DNA of 64,000 nt from the NCBI GenBank assembly GCA_020723185.1, contig DYJI01000005.1:62001-126000 (forward strand). The letters are read 5' to 3'. Below the pieces are notes generated by a model that saw only the letters and a program-made list of their open reading frames with translations, was not told the DNA's origin and did not search any database. Positions 40,531 to 49,704 of the stretch are shown here, piece after piece; position 1 is the first letter of the stretch; every line of letters starts with the position of its first letter. A program made the position numbers and the translations under genes. This stretch comes from Sideroxydans lithotrophicus (GTDB lineage Bacteria; Pseudomonadota; Gammaproteobacteria; Burkholderiales; Gallionellaceae).

Positions 40531-41541
40531 ATGAGCGCTATCCAACTTTCGGTCGTCATTCCCGTCTATAACGAAGAGCAGGGGCTGCAAGCCTTGTTCG
40601 ACCGGCTCTATCCCGCGCTGGACAAGCTGGCGATACCGTATGAGGTCATCTTCGTCAATGACGGCAGCCGCGACCGCTCCGCTGCCATCCTGCGCGAACA
40701 GTTCCAGAAACGCCCCGATGTGACCCGCGTGGTGCTGTTCAACGGCAACTTCGGCCAGCACATGGCCATCATGGCCGGCTTCGAACAGAGCAAGGGCGCG
40801 CGCGTGGTGACACTTGATGCCGACCTGCAGAATCCGCCGGAAGATACCCACCTGCTGCTGGCCAAGATGGATGAGGGGCACGATTACGTCGGTTCCATCC
40901 GCCGCCAGCGCAACGATAGCTGGTGGCGCCATGTCGCATCAAGGGCCATGAACGGTTTGCGCGAGAAGATCACACGCATCAAGATGACCGACCAGGGCTG
41001 CATGTTCCGCGCCTACGACCGCAACATCATCGACGCTATCAACAGCTGCAAGGAAGTCAGCACCTTCATCCCTGCGCTGGCCTACAGCTTTGCGCGCAAT
41101 CCGGCAGAAGTGGTGGTGGGGCACGAAGAGCGTGCGGCGGGCGAGTCCAAGTATTCGATGTACAGCCTGATCCGCCTCAATTTCGACCTGATGACCGGCT
41201 TCTCGCTGGTGCCGCTGCAATGGTTCTCGATGGCAGGCATGCTGATCTCTCTGGGATCCGGAGCGTTCTTCGTCTTCCTGCTGGTGCGTCGCCTCATCAT
41301 CGGTCCCGAGGCGGAAGGGCTGTTCACCCTTTTCGCGCTGATGTTCTTCCTGATCGGTATCGCGCTGTTCGGCATCGGCCTGCTGGGCGAATACATCGGC
41401 CGTATCTACCAGCAGGTGCGCCACAGGCCACGCTATCTGGTGGAAGCCGTATTGGAGAAGACAGAAGAGAAACCCAGGCGCACACGCAAACCCAAGACAG
41501 GTTCGACACCGAGCGACCTGTTCGCGGACGGCGAAGAATGA
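40531..41541 (+). CDS. arnC: Undecaprenyl-phosphate 4-deoxy-4-formamido-L-arabinose transferase
   Basis: ArnC loads formylated aminoarabinose from UDP onto undecaprenyl phosphate at the cytoplasmic face. The 336-residue GT2 enzyme has LSVVIPVYNEEQGLQALF, FVNDGSRDRS and the metal-binding Asp in VVTLDADLQNPPED, and two C-terminal membrane segments (about residues 233-258 and 268-292). The tail is basic. It overlaps the formyltransferase gene by 4 nt. Confidence 0.9.
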   Translation: MSAIQLSVVIPVYNEEQGLQALFDRLYPALDKLAIPYEVIFVNDGSRDRSAAILREQFQKRPDVTRVVLFNGNFGQHMAIMAGFEQSKGARVVTLDADLQNPPEDTHLLLAKMDEGHDYVGSIRRQRNDSWWRHVASRAMNGLREKITRIKMTDQGCMFRAYDRNIIDAINSCKEVSTFIPALAYSFARNPAEVVVGHEERAAGESKYSMYSLIRLNFDLMTGFSLVPLQWFSMAGMLISLGSGAFFVFLLVRRLIIGPEAEGLFTLFALMFFLIGIALFGIGLLGEYIGRIYQQVRHRPRYLVEAVLEKTEEKPRRTRKPKTGSTPSDLFADGEE

Positions 41542-42455
41542 GTCGAGCGGTCGTCTTCGCGTATCACAACGTCGGCTTCCGTTGCCTGAATGTGCTGCTT
41601 GCGCACGGCGTTGAGGTCGTGCTGGTGGTAACGCACCGCAACAATCCGAACGAGAACATCTGGTTCGACAGCGTGCAGAATCTGGCCGAATTGCATGGCA
41701 TCCCGACCATCACGCCGGACAATCCGAACACGCCGGAAGTGATCGCGCAGATCAAGGCTTTGCAGCCGGATTTCTATTTCTCCTTCTACTACCGCGAGAT
41801 GCTGAAGCCGGAACTGCTGGCGATCCCCTCGCGTGGGGCCTTGAACATGCATGGTTCCTTGCTGCCGAAATACCGCGGCCGGGTGCCGGTGAACTGGGCC
41901 ATCATCCACGGCGAGACAGAGACCGGTGCCACACTGCACTACATGACCGAGAAGCCGGACAACGGCGACATCGTGGCGCAGCAGGCCGTGCCCATCCTGC
42001 CCGACGATACGGCGCACGAGGTGTTCCTGAAGGTGACGGTCGCGGCCGAGATGGCCTTGAACAGCGTGCTGCCGGCCTTGCTGGCCGGAAAAGCGCCGCG
42101 CACCAAACAGGATCTATCCAAAGGCGGCTATTTCGGCGGCCGCAAACCGCAGGACGGCGAAATCGACTGGGCACAGAGTGCCCAAAACATTCATAATCTC
42201 GTCCGCGCCGTGGCTCCGCCGTATCCGGGTGCGACTACGACACTGCTGAGCAAGCCCATGCGCATCCTGCAGACCTTGATGGTGCAGGGCGCTACAAGCG
42301 GGAAAGCGGCGTTCTATGTGCGTGATGGCAAGGCCTACGCGCGATGCGGCTCAGGAATGCTGCGCGTAGTGCGTTTCGAGCTGGACGGCAGCGAGATGAC
42401 TGCGCAAGATTTCGCCGAGAAATTCGGCACCGAAGAATTTGAATTCAATCGTTGA
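41538..42455 (+). CDS. arnA: UDP-L-Ara4N formyltransferase (ArnA N-terminal half as separate protein)
   Basis: A 305-residue protein matching only the formyltransferase half of E. coli ArnA. The catalytic motif NMHGSLLPKYRGRVPVNW holds the Asn and His, and the second part continues with GETETGATLHYMTEKPDNGD including the catalytic Asp. It formylates UDP-L-Ara4N with 10-formyl-tetrahydrofolate. In E. coli the dehydrogenase/decarboxylase is fused behind it; here a stop at 42453-42455 and a new start at 42466 with its own binding site separate the two. Confidence 0.9.
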   Translation: MSRAVVFAYHNVGFRCLNVLLAHGVEVVLVVTHRNNPNENIWFDSVQNLAELHGIPTITPDNPNTPEVIAQIKALQPDFYFSFYYREMLKPELLAIPSRGALNMHGSLLPKYRGRVPVNWAIIHGETETGATLHYMTEKPDNGDIVAQQAVPILPDDTAHEVFLKVTVAAEMALNSVLPALLAGKAPRTKQDLSKGGYFGGRKPQDGEIDWAQSAQNIHNLVRAVAPPYPGATTTLLSKPMRILQTLMVQGATSGKAAFYVRDGKAYARCGSGMLRVVRFELDGSEMTAQDFAEKFGTEEFEFNR

Positions 42456-42465
42456 GGCTATAAAA

Positions 42466-43509
42466 ATGAAGAAAGTCCTGATCCTGGGTGTGAACGGTTT
42501 CATCGGTCACCATCTGTCCAATCGTATCCTTGAGACCACCGACTGGGAAGTCTACGGCATGGACATGAGCACCGACCGTATCTCCGACCTGATCGGCAAG
42601 CCGCGCTTCCATTTCTTCGAGGGCGACATCACCATCAACAAGGAATGGGTGGAATACCACGTCAAGAAGTGCGACGTGATCCTGCCGCTGGTCGCCATCG
42701 CCACCCCGGCTACCTACGTGAAGCAGCCGCTGCGTGTGTTCGAACTGGACTTTGAAGCCAACCTGCCCATCGTGCGTGCGGCCGTGAAGTACAACAAGCA
42801 CTTGGTGTTCCCGTCCACTTCCGAGGTCTACGGCATGTGCCACGACGAGGAATTCGATCCGGACAATTCCGAGCTGATCTGCGGCCCGATCAACAAGCCG
42901 CGCTGGATCTACTCCAACTCCAAGCAGCTCATGGACCGCGTGATCTGGGGCTACGGCATGCAGGACAACTTGAACTTCACGCTGTTCCGTCCGTTCAACT
43001 GGATCGGTGCCGGCCTGGACTCCATCAATACGCCGAAAGAAGGCAGCTCGCGCGTCGTGACCCAGTTCCTCGGCCATATCATCCGCGGCAACAACATCAG
43101 CCTGGTCGACGGTGGCCACCAGAAACGCGCCTTCACCTACATCGACGACGGCATCGACGCGCTGATGAAGATCATCGAGAACAAGAACGGTGTGGCAACC
43201 GGCAAGATATACAACATCGGCAACCCGTCCAATAACTACGCGATCCGCGACCTGGCCGACATGATGTTGAAGCTGGCCGCCGAGTATCCGGAATACGCCG
43301 AGTCCGCCAAGAAGGTGAAGATCGTCGAGACCACCTCCGATGCCTACTACGGCAAGGGCTACCAGGACGTGCAGAACCGCGTGCCCAAGATCACCAACAC
43401 CTGTGAAGAACTGGGCTGGAAGCCGACCACCACCATGGCCGACACCCTGCGCAAGATCTACGATGCCTATCGTACGCAGATCGCCGAAGCAAGGGGCTTG
43501 GTCGACTAA
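42466..43509 (+). CDS. UDP-glucuronate C4-decarboxylase (ArnA C-terminal half as separate protein)
   Basis: A 347-residue short-chain dehydrogenase equal to the second half of E. coli ArnA. It oxidises and decarboxylates UDP-glucuronate to UDP-4-ketopentose with NAD+. Seen are the Rossmann motif LGVNGFIGHHL, the active-site SEVYG after PSTS, YSNSKQLMDR (Tyr-x3-Lys), FRPFNWIGAGLD and QKRAFTYIDDG with the catalytic Arg. GAGG lies 8 nt before the ATG at 42466. The missing first step, UDP-glucose dehydrogenase (ugd), is not in the window. Confidence 0.92.
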   Translation: MKKVLILGVNGFIGHHLSNRILETTDWEVYGMDMSTDRISDLIGKPRFHFFEGDITINKEWVEYHVKKCDVILPLVAIATPATYVKQPLRVFELDFEANLPIVRAAVKYNKHLVFPSTSEVYGMCHDEEFDPDNSELICGPINKPRWIYSNSKQLMDRVIWGYGMQDNLNFTLFRPFNWIGAGLDSINTPKEGSSRVVTQFLGHIIRGNNISLVDGGHQKRAFTYIDDGIDALMKIIENKNGVATGKIYNIGNPSNNYAIRDLADMMLKLAAEYPEYAESAKKVKIVETTSDAYYGKGYQDVQNRVPKITNTCEELGWKPTTTMADTLRKIYDAYRTQIAEARGLVD

Positions 43510-43512
43510 AAG

Positions 43513-43578
43513 CAGGATTTGGGAAGCGGGATTTTGGAATTAGGTAACCAAAATCCTGAATCCCGTATCCAAAATCCC
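43513..43578. repeat. GGATT/AATCC repeat element, copy 1
   Basis: The 72-bp gap before arnD is filled by GGATTT words on the left and AAATCC words on the right. GGGATTTTGGA (43528-43538) is the exact reverse complement of TCCAAAATCCC (43568-43578), and CAGGATTT (43513-43520) of AAATCCTG (43551-43558), so the arms interleave. A related element sits inside mutL. Confidence 0.7.
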
Positions 43579-43581
43579 AGA

Positions 43582-44478
43582 ATGAAACAGATCGCTCTCA
43601 AGATCGACGTCGATACCTATCGTGGTACGCGAGAAGGCGTGCCGCGTCTGGTCGAAGCATTGCAACGGCATCACGCGCAAGCCACTTTCTTCTTCTCACT
43701 GGGCCCGGACCATACCGGGCGCGCCATCAAGCGCGTGTTCCGCCCCGGCTTCATGAAGAAAGTCTCGCGCACTTCGGTGCTCGAACATTATGGCTTCAAG
43801 ACATTGATGTATGGCACCCTGTTGCCCGGGCCGGACATCGGCAAGAAATGCGGCGACATCATGCGCGCGGTGCGCGATGCCGGTTTCGAGGTCGGCATCC
43901 ATTGCTACGATCACATACGCTGGCAGGACCATGTGGCCGGCAAGGATGCCGCATGGACGGAACGCGAGGTGCAACGTGCAGTGGATCGTTATACCGAGAT
44001 ATTTGGCGAGCCACCGAAAGCACATGCCGCCGCGGGCTGGCAGACCAACCGCTACGCCTTGCGCCAGACACAGCGTCTGGGCTTGGACTACAGTTCCGAT
44101 ACGCGTGGCACCCATCCTTTCATCCCGACATGGGATGCCGAGATCATCGCCTGCCCGCAGCTGCCGACCACCTTGCCCACGCTGGATGAATTGGTAGGTC
44201 GCGACGGTATCTCGCTGGACAGCGTCGCGGACCACCTGCTGGGTCTGACCCGCACACCGTCGGCAACCGGGCATGTCTACACCCTGCACGCCGAACTCGA
44301 GGGCCAGAGGTGGATGCCGATATTCGAGCAACTGCTGCAGGGCTGGCAAGGACAGGGCTATGAACTGGTGTCCATGCGCCAATACCTGCAGGGGCTGGAT
44401 CTCGCAGCGCTGCCGCGTCACGAGGTGAGCATGGGCTGTATCGAAGGGCGCAGCGGCACGCTGGCGATACAAAGCTAA
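43582..44478 (+). CDS. arnD: 4-deoxy-4-formamido-L-arabinose-phosphoundecaprenol deformylase
   Basis: ArnD removes the formyl group from the lipid-linked sugar before flipping. The 298-residue polysaccharide-deacetylase-fold protein begins MKQIALKIDVDTYRGTREGVPRL, where the Asp pair binds metal, and has VGIHCYDHIRWQ, AAAGWQTN and HVYTLHAELEG, all close to E. coli ArnD. No good Shine-Dalgarno is seen; the repeat element occupies the upstream gap. Confidence 0.92.
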   Translation: MKQIALKIDVDTYRGTREGVPRLVEALQRHHAQATFFFSLGPDHTGRAIKRVFRPGFMKKVSRTSVLEHYGFKTLMYGTLLPGPDIGKKCGDIMRAVRDAGFEVGIHCYDHIRWQDHVAGKDAAWTEREVQRAVDRYTEIFGEPPKAHAAAGWQTNRYALRQTQRLGLDYSSDTRGTHPFIPTWDAEIIACPQLPTTLPTLDELVGRDGISLDSVADHLLGLTRTPSATGHVYTLHAELEGQRWMPIFEQLLQGWQGQGYELVSMRQYLQGLDLAALPRHEVSMGCIEGRSGTLAIQS

Positions 44479-44533
44479 AGAAACGCATCGAATTGTCGTA
44501 AACTTCACTGCAAGCGTACCCAGGGGAGGGAAC

Positions 44534-45382
44534 ATGCCAGAGCAGAAAACCGACAAACTAGGTGCCAGGATCGCATTCCTGACGCAGGCCGACATTCCCG
44601 TCCTCAAACAGACCGCGCGCGAACTCGACACATTGCGCGAGGACGTCAACAAACTCAGTGCACGTAACGTGGCCAACGCCATCTCGGCCGATCCGATGCT
44701 GACCGTCAAACTGTTGCGCTACCTGCAGCAGCACAAACGCCGCAGCCAGACCAGCGAAGTCGTGCAGATCGAGCAGGCGCTGTTGATGCTTGGGGTCGAG
44801 ACTTTCTACAACAAGGTGCCGCCCGCGCCGCTGGTGCAGGATGCCCTGAAAGGCCAGACGGAAGCGCTGGTGCATCTGCTCCATGTGGTACATCGCTCGC
44901 ACCGCGCAGCCGAATACGCGTTCGACTGGGCGGTCCGGTTGAACGACCTGCATTACGAAGAGGTGCGCATCGCCGCATTGCTGCACGATCTGGCCGAGAT
45001 GCTGATGTGGATATATGCCCCTGCCGAGATGCTCAAGATCAGGACCATGCAGAAACAGGACAAGACCCTGCGCAGCAAGGCAGCGCAGGAGCAGGTGTTC
45101 GGCTTCAATCTGCATGACCTGCAGAAATCACTGGTCAAGGAATGGAACCTGCCCCAGTTGCTGCTGACCCTGATGGACGACGAGAACGCGAGCAAGATCC
45201 GCGTGCGCAACGTGGTGCTGGCGGTCAATCTCGCGCGCCATTCCGCCAACGGCTGGGACGATGCTGCCTTGCCCGATGACTACAAGGAACTCGGCGAACT
45301 GTTGCGTATCCCGGCCACCGATGCCATGGCGCTGGTCACCCCGGACGAGGGCAACGCCTGCGACTTGTCCAAGCCCCACTAA
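44534..45382 (+). CDS. HDOD-domain signalling protein
   Basis: A 282-residue cytoplasmic protein whose central part (about residues 15-215) fits the HDOD domain, an HD-related fold without nuclease chemistry: ISADPMLTVKLLRYLQQ, QIEQALLMLGVETFYN, HRAAEYAFDWAVRL, VRIAALLHDLAEMLMW. HDOD proteins act in stress and c-di-GMP-linked signalling. GGGGAGGG precedes the ATG. It leads a run of signalling genes on the same strand. Confidence 0.8.
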   Translation: MPEQKTDKLGARIAFLTQADIPVLKQTARELDTLREDVNKLSARNVANAISADPMLTVKLLRYLQQHKRRSQTSEVVQIEQALLMLGVETFYNKVPPAPLVQDALKGQTEALVHLLHVVHRSHRAAEYAFDWAVRLNDLHYEEVRIAALLHDLAEMLMWIYAPAEMLKIRTMQKQDKTLRSKAAQEQVFGFNLHDLQKSLVKEWNLPQLLLTLMDDENASKIRVRNVVLAVNLARHSANGWDDAALPDDYKELGELLRIPATDAMALVTPDEGNACDLSKPH

Positions 45383-45463
45383 AAGACTATTCTTTTAAGC
45401 CACCGGAGGGTCGCTTCCGGTATCCCTTCAACACGCTTAGTCGGAAGCAAGGAGATTGGTACG

Positions 45464-45907
45464 ATGACCGTCGATCTCGAATTGCTTATCCACCTTTTCA
45501 ATTCCGTACTGCTCGCTAGCGCAGTATTTATTGCTCTGCGTATGCCACGGGCGTCCGGCACGTCGCGTGTTCGGCTGCTTCTGGCGGCCGGTTTCATGCT
45601 GATGGCATTCTCGCCTTTACTGGACCTGCATGGCCACTTGTCCCTGCAGGGGAAAAGTATGCTGGAAGCGAGTGACCTGCTTACCACCCTCAGTTCCATA
45701 CTGATGCTTGCCGGCATCTATCTGTTACGCCCAGCCATCACTGAACGGCAGCAGTATCAACTGAGACTGCACAAACAGCTTGATGAATTACAGCGATTCC
45801 ACCGATTGGCTGTGGGTCGCGAACTGCGCATGAAGGAACTCGTGGAAGAGAATGAGAAGCTTCAGCAGCAACTCAAACATGCAAACGCTCGCAAGGAGGT
45901 TTCATGA
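45464..45907 (+). CDS. Small membrane protein with C-terminal coiled coil
   Basis: A 147-residue protein with three hydrophobic segments (about residues 8-27, 37-55, 73-90) and a charged coiled-coil tail (93-147, LHKQLDELQRFHRL, LVEENEKLQQQLKH). No catalytic domain is present. AAGGAG lies 9 nt before the ATG, and the stop overlaps the start of the PAS/HD-GYP gene by 4 nt, so it is probably a membrane partner or sensor input for that protein. Family not recognised. Confidence 0.75.
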   Translation: MTVDLELLIHLFNSVLLASAVFIALRMPRASGTSRVRLLLAAGFMLMAFSPLLDLHGHLSLQGKSMLEASDLLTTLSSILMLAGIYLLRPAITERQQYQLRLHKQLDELQRFHRLAVGRELRMKELVEENEKLQQQLKHANARKEVS

Positions 45908-48315
45908 CTGACACAGTCAAAGAGCTGCGCGCCCAGCTTGAAGAGGCACAGCGCACCATCCACGAGCTGCTCGACCAGACAGACATGCACAGAAGCATAC
46001 CCTCACTGCGCGAACAGGAACTGGAAGACAGCAGATCCGCGCACCTGTTCATGTTGGAAGATCTGGAACAGGCCCGGCAGAAGATCGAACTGGCGCACCA
46101 GGAATGGATGGCTGCACTGGATGCCATCGACGATCCCGTGTTCGTGCACGACAAGGAATTCCGCATCCTGCGAGCCAACCGTGCGTATCAGCAGCGCGCC
46201 AACCGCCCATTCAAGGAGATCATCGGACAGCCTTATTTCGAAATATTCCCGAAACGGCCTGATCCATTGCCCGGCTGTCGACGCGCGATGGAGCGGGGAG
46301 AAGATGGCGCGGAAGAAGAGGTCCTCAGCGAAAAGCGAACCTATCGTTCGCGCGCCTTCCCGGTGCATGACCGGCACGGCGACTACCTGTATAGCGTGCA
46401 CAGCATGGAGGACATCACTGAGCGCAAATTGGCCGACTATTACCTGCGCGAGAGCGAAGGACGTTACCGCAAACTGTTCGAGACCATGCTCAACGGTTTC
46501 GCCTATTGCCGCATGCTGTATGAGAATGGACAACCCGTCGATTTCCTCTATCTCAATGTGAATGCGGCATTCGAGAAGCAAACGGGTTTGAAGGGCGTGG
46601 AGGGCAGGCGTGTCAGCGAGGTGATTCCGGGTATACGCGAATCCGATCCGGCGCTGTTCGAAATATATGGCCGGGTGGCATCAGGTGGCGCGCCGGAGCA
46701 GTTCGAAATCTTTGTCGATGCCTTGAAGATGTGGTTCTACATCTCGGTGTATAGCCCGCAGCCAGCGCATTTCGTGGCAGTGTTCGACGTCATCACCGAG
46801 CGCAAACACGCAGAAGAGGCATTGCGGAACGAAGCACTGCGCCGCCGCCTGCTGATGCAGGCATCGCGGGATGGTATCGCGATTCACAACCAGCATCACC
46901 AGATCGTGGAAGCGAACGCCCGTTTCGCGGAGATGCTGGGGTATACACCGGAAGAAGTGCTCGAACTGCATACCTGGGATTTCGAGGCCACGATGTCGGA
47001 AGCAGAAATCCGGGGCATGTTTGCCAACATGGCGGATGCCAGTGCGATCATCGAGACTCGCCATCGACGCAAGGATGGCAGCGAATACGATGTCGAAGTG
47101 AGTATCGGCGGCACCGAGGTGGACGGAGAGCCTATGGTGTTAACGGTCAGCCGCGACATCACCGAACGCAAGCAGCACGAGATCACCATGCTGAGCGTGA
47201 ACCGTGCGCTACGCACGCTGAGCGCGGGCAACGAGACCCTGATACACGCGACGGACGAAGCGCAGTTGCTGCAACGGATGTGCGACGTTGCGGTACAGAT
47301 GGGCGGCTATCGCATGGCTTGGATAGGCTATGCGCGCGATGATGCGGACAAGTCGATCGAGCAGATGGCGCAAGCGGGATTCGAGAAAGGCTGTCCAAAC
47401 CTGTTCCCGCTGAGCTGGAGTGCGGAGAAGCCGGAAGCCTGCCCGGCAGGAGACGCCATTATCCTGCGCAGCACGCGGGTGGTGCAGGACATCAAGGCAG
47501 ATTCGAAGGCCAACACGTGGCGCGCCCATGCCGAGGAATACGGCTATGCCTCCTGCATCGCGCTGCCGCTGTTGGATGGAGACAAGGCTTTCGGCGCAGT
47601 GGTACTGTTCGACGACAAAGTGAACGTATTCGACGAGGACGAGATAAGGCTGCTGGAGGAGATGACGGGAGATCTCGCGTTTGGCATCCTTACGCTGCGC
47701 GTCAAGGCCGCCCATCGCGAGCACGAGCAGCGTCTGCAGAACAATATGATGAAGACGGTCGAAGCCATCGCCAGCATCGTCGAGATGCGCGATCCCTACA
47801 CCTCCGGACACCAGCGCAGGGTCGCCGTACTGGCCGAAGCCATCGCACAGAAGATGGGCATGCCAGAGGAAGAGGGGTTGGCAATCAGGCTGGCCGGTAT
47901 CGTGCACGATCTGGGCAAGATCAAGATCCCGGCCGAGATCCTGAGCAAACCGGGCCGCCTGAACGAGATGGAATACAATTTCATCAAGATGCATCCGCAG
48001 GCCGGCTACGAGATCCTCAAAGAGATAGACTTCTCATGGCCGATCGCGGAGATGGTCCACCAGCATCACGAACGCATGGATGGCACGGGTTATCCGCAGG
48101 GACTTCTGGGGGAATCGATTTTGCCCGGTGCGCGCATCCTGGCCGTGGCCGATGTGATGGAAGCCATGTCTTCGCACCGGCCATACCGGCCCGGTCTGGG
48201 TATCAAGGCGGCGCTGGAGGAATTGCGGAACGGGCGCGGCACCCATTTCGACACGCAAGTGGTGGATGCCTGCACCGCATTGTTCAAGGAGGACGGCTAT
48301 GAACTCCCCCAATAA
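45904..48315 (+). CDS. PAS/GAF/HD-GYP cyclic-di-GMP phosphodiesterase
   Basis: An 803-residue multidomain sensor. Order: N-terminal coiled coil (1-60), PAS (about 67-165), PAS (185-300), PAS (314-430, with ANARFAEMLGYTPEEVLEL), GAF (440-600) and HD-GYP (615-795). The metal site GIVHDLGKIKIP has His668/Asp669, and HHERMDGTGYPQG has the GYP triad at 729-731, so phosphodiesterase activity toward c-di-GMP is likely. No membrane segment. It is coupled to the small membrane protein before it and overlaps the hemerythrin gene by 17 nt. Confidence 0.92.
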   Translation: MTDTVKELRAQLEEAQRTIHELLDQTDMHRSIPSLREQELEDSRSAHLFMLEDLEQARQKIELAHQEWMAALDAIDDPVFVHDKEFRILRANRAYQQRANRPFKEIIGQPYFEIFPKRPDPLPGCRRAMERGEDGAEEEVLSEKRTYRSRAFPVHDRHGDYLYSVHSMEDITERKLADYYLRESEGRYRKLFETMLNGFAYCRMLYENGQPVDFLYLNVNAAFEKQTGLKGVEGRRVSEVIPGIRESDPALFEIYGRVASGGAPEQFEIFVDALKMWFYISVYSPQPAHFVAVFDVITERKHAEEALRNEALRRRLLMQASRDGIAIHNQHHQIVEANARFAEMLGYTPEEVLELHTWDFEATMSEAEIRGMFANMADASAIIETRHRRKDGSEYDVEVSIGGTEVDGEPMVLTVSRDITERKQHEITMLSVNRALRTLSAGNETLIHATDEAQLLQRMCDVAVQMGGYRMAWIGYARDDADKSIEQMAQAGFEKGCPNLFPLSWSAEKPEACPAGDAIILRSTRVVQDIKADSKANTWRAHAEEYGYASCIALPLLDGDKAFGAVVLFDDKVNVFDEDEIRLLEEMTGDLAFGILTLRVKAAHREHEQRLQNNMMKTVEAIASIVEMRDPYTSGHQRRVAVLAEAIAQKMGMPEEEGLAIRLAGIVHDLGKIKIPAEILSKPGRLNEMEYNFIKMHPQAGYEILKEIDFSWPIAEMVHQHHERMDGTGYPQGLLGESILPGARILAVADVMEAMSSHRPYRPGLGIKAALEELRNGRGTHFDTQVVDACTALFKEDGYELPQ

Positions 48316-48754
48316 CCCCATGCCCTGGCGCCTGGAATGGAGTCATGAACTCAGTGTGCATATCCCGGAGATCGATGCCGAACACAGACATTTCATCGAA
48401 CTCATCAATGCCCTGAACGAGGCCATTGCGGAACGCATGTCGCTGAGCGAGGTGCGCAAGCGCATGCAGGATGTCATCGATGATGCAGTGTCCCATTTCG
48501 ACCACGAGGAATCACTGTTCATCGAATGGGGTTACCCCGAAGCAGAACAGCATGCCCGCCAGCACGCAGCCGCAACCAAGGTCTTCACGGATGTCATGAA
48601 GCGTATCGAACGAAGCGAGATGGAGTACGACTGGATCGAAGCTGGTCTGCAGGTCAAACAGTTACTGGTTGCGCACCTGCTGAACGAAGACATGAAATAC
48701 CGGGATTTTTGGCTCGCACAGAATGGCGCGACAGAGATTCTCAAGAAGGACTGA
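48299..48754 (+). CDS. Bacteriohemerythrin
   Basis: A 151-residue four-helix protein that binds O2 at a di-iron site. Ligands fit the family: His in [15 protein letters not shown], His and Glu in [20 protein letters not shown], His in QHAA, and His/Asp in [15 protein letters not shown]. It overlaps the HD-GYP gene by 17 nt and is therefore likely to serve as its oxygen sensor or oxygen-delivery partner. The 3' end overlaps miaA on the other strand by 14 nt. Confidence 0.9.
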   Translation: MNSPNNPMPWRLEWSHELSVHIPEIDAEHRHFIELINALNEAIAERMSLSEVRKRMQDVIDDAVSHFDHEESLFIEWGYPEAEQHARQHAAATKVFTDVMKRIERSEMEYDWIEAGLQVKQLLVAHLLNEDMKYRDFWLAQNGATEILKKD

Positions 48755-49688
48755 GGGCAACTTCCGACGCTAACTTCGCCAGAACACTTTCAAAAAGAGA
48801 CGGAGCCAGACAGTCCAGCTCGATGTTCTCCGGCATGCTTCGCAGCCAGGTGAGTTGTCGCTTGGCCAGTTGGCGCGTGGCGGCGATCCCTTTTTCCATC
48901 AACCCGGCCTCGTCGATCTCGCCTTCCAGATACTCCCACGCCTGACGGTAGCCGACGCAGCGCATCGAGGTCATGTCGCGATGCAAGGGATATCTGTCAC
49001 GCAAACCGCGCAATTCATCCACCAGCCCTTCGCTCAGCATCTTCTCGAAACGGGAAGCGATGCGGTCATGCAGCACAGAACGGTCCGAAGGGATGAGGGC
49101 AATGGAGAGGATGTCGTAGGGCAACGGGTCTTGTTCCTGCCGCTTGATCAGCTCCGACATCGGTTTGCCCGAAGCACGGTATATCTCCATCGCGCGCTGC
49201 ACGCGCTGCGTGTCGGTGCTGTGCAAACGCGCGGCAGTCTCGGCGTCGACTGCAGCCAGTCTGGCATGCAACGCTTCGATGCCGTGCCGCGCGATCTCGT
49301 CATCCAGCTCGGCACGCAAGGTCGCATCGGCTTGCGGCAGCGGACTCAATCCCTCGCGCAAGGCCTTGTAGTACAACATGGTGCCGCCCACCAGCAACGG
49401 CACTTTGCCGCGTGAAGTGATGTCTGCCATCAGGCGCAGCGCATCCTTGCGAAACGCGGCGGCGGAGTAGGTTTGCGTCGGATCGATGATATCGATCAGA
49501 TGGTGCGGTGCTCGGGCGAGCGTGGCGGCATCCGGTTTGGCTGTGCCAATGTCCATGTCGCGGAACACCAGCGCGGAATCGACGCTGATCAGTTCCACAG
49601 GCAACTGTTGTGCCAGTTCCACCGCCACGCCGGTCTTGCCGCTGGCGGTGGGCCCCATCAGGAAGATGGCGGGCGGGAGTTTACTCAT
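48741..49688 (-). CDS. miaA: tRNA dimethylallyltransferase
   Basis: MiaA adds a dimethylallyl group to A37 of tRNAs reading UNN codons. The 315-residue protein has the P-loop GPTASGKT (12-19), [31 protein letters not shown] and the C-terminal [15 protein letters not shown]. It is the last of three minus-strand genes (mutL, aroG, miaA); mutL and miaA are often direct neighbours, and aroG lies between them here. Confidence 0.96.
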   Translation of the reverse strand: MSKLPPAIFLMGPTASGKTGVAVELAQQLPVELISVDSALVFRDMDIGTAKPDAATLARAPHHLIDIIDPTQTYSAAAFRKDALRLMADITSRGKVPLLVGGTMLYYKALREGLSPLPQADATLRAELDDEIARHGIEALHARLAAVDAETAARLHSTDTQRVQRAMEIYRASGKPMSELIKRQEQDPLPYDILSIALIPSDRSVLHDRIASRFEKMLSEGLVDELRGLRDRYPLHRDMTSMRCVGYRQAWEYLEGEIDEAGLMEKGIAATRQLAKRQLTWLRSMPENIELDCLAPSLFESVLAKLASEVALSPS

Positions 49689-49704
49689 CGCAGCGGGATG
49701 GCGA

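Noticed and set aside
45383-45463. Riboswitch in the gap before the small membrane protein
   Set aside because: Only a short CCGGA/TCCGG hairpin is present; the size and sequence fit no c-di-GMP or other riboswitch class I know.
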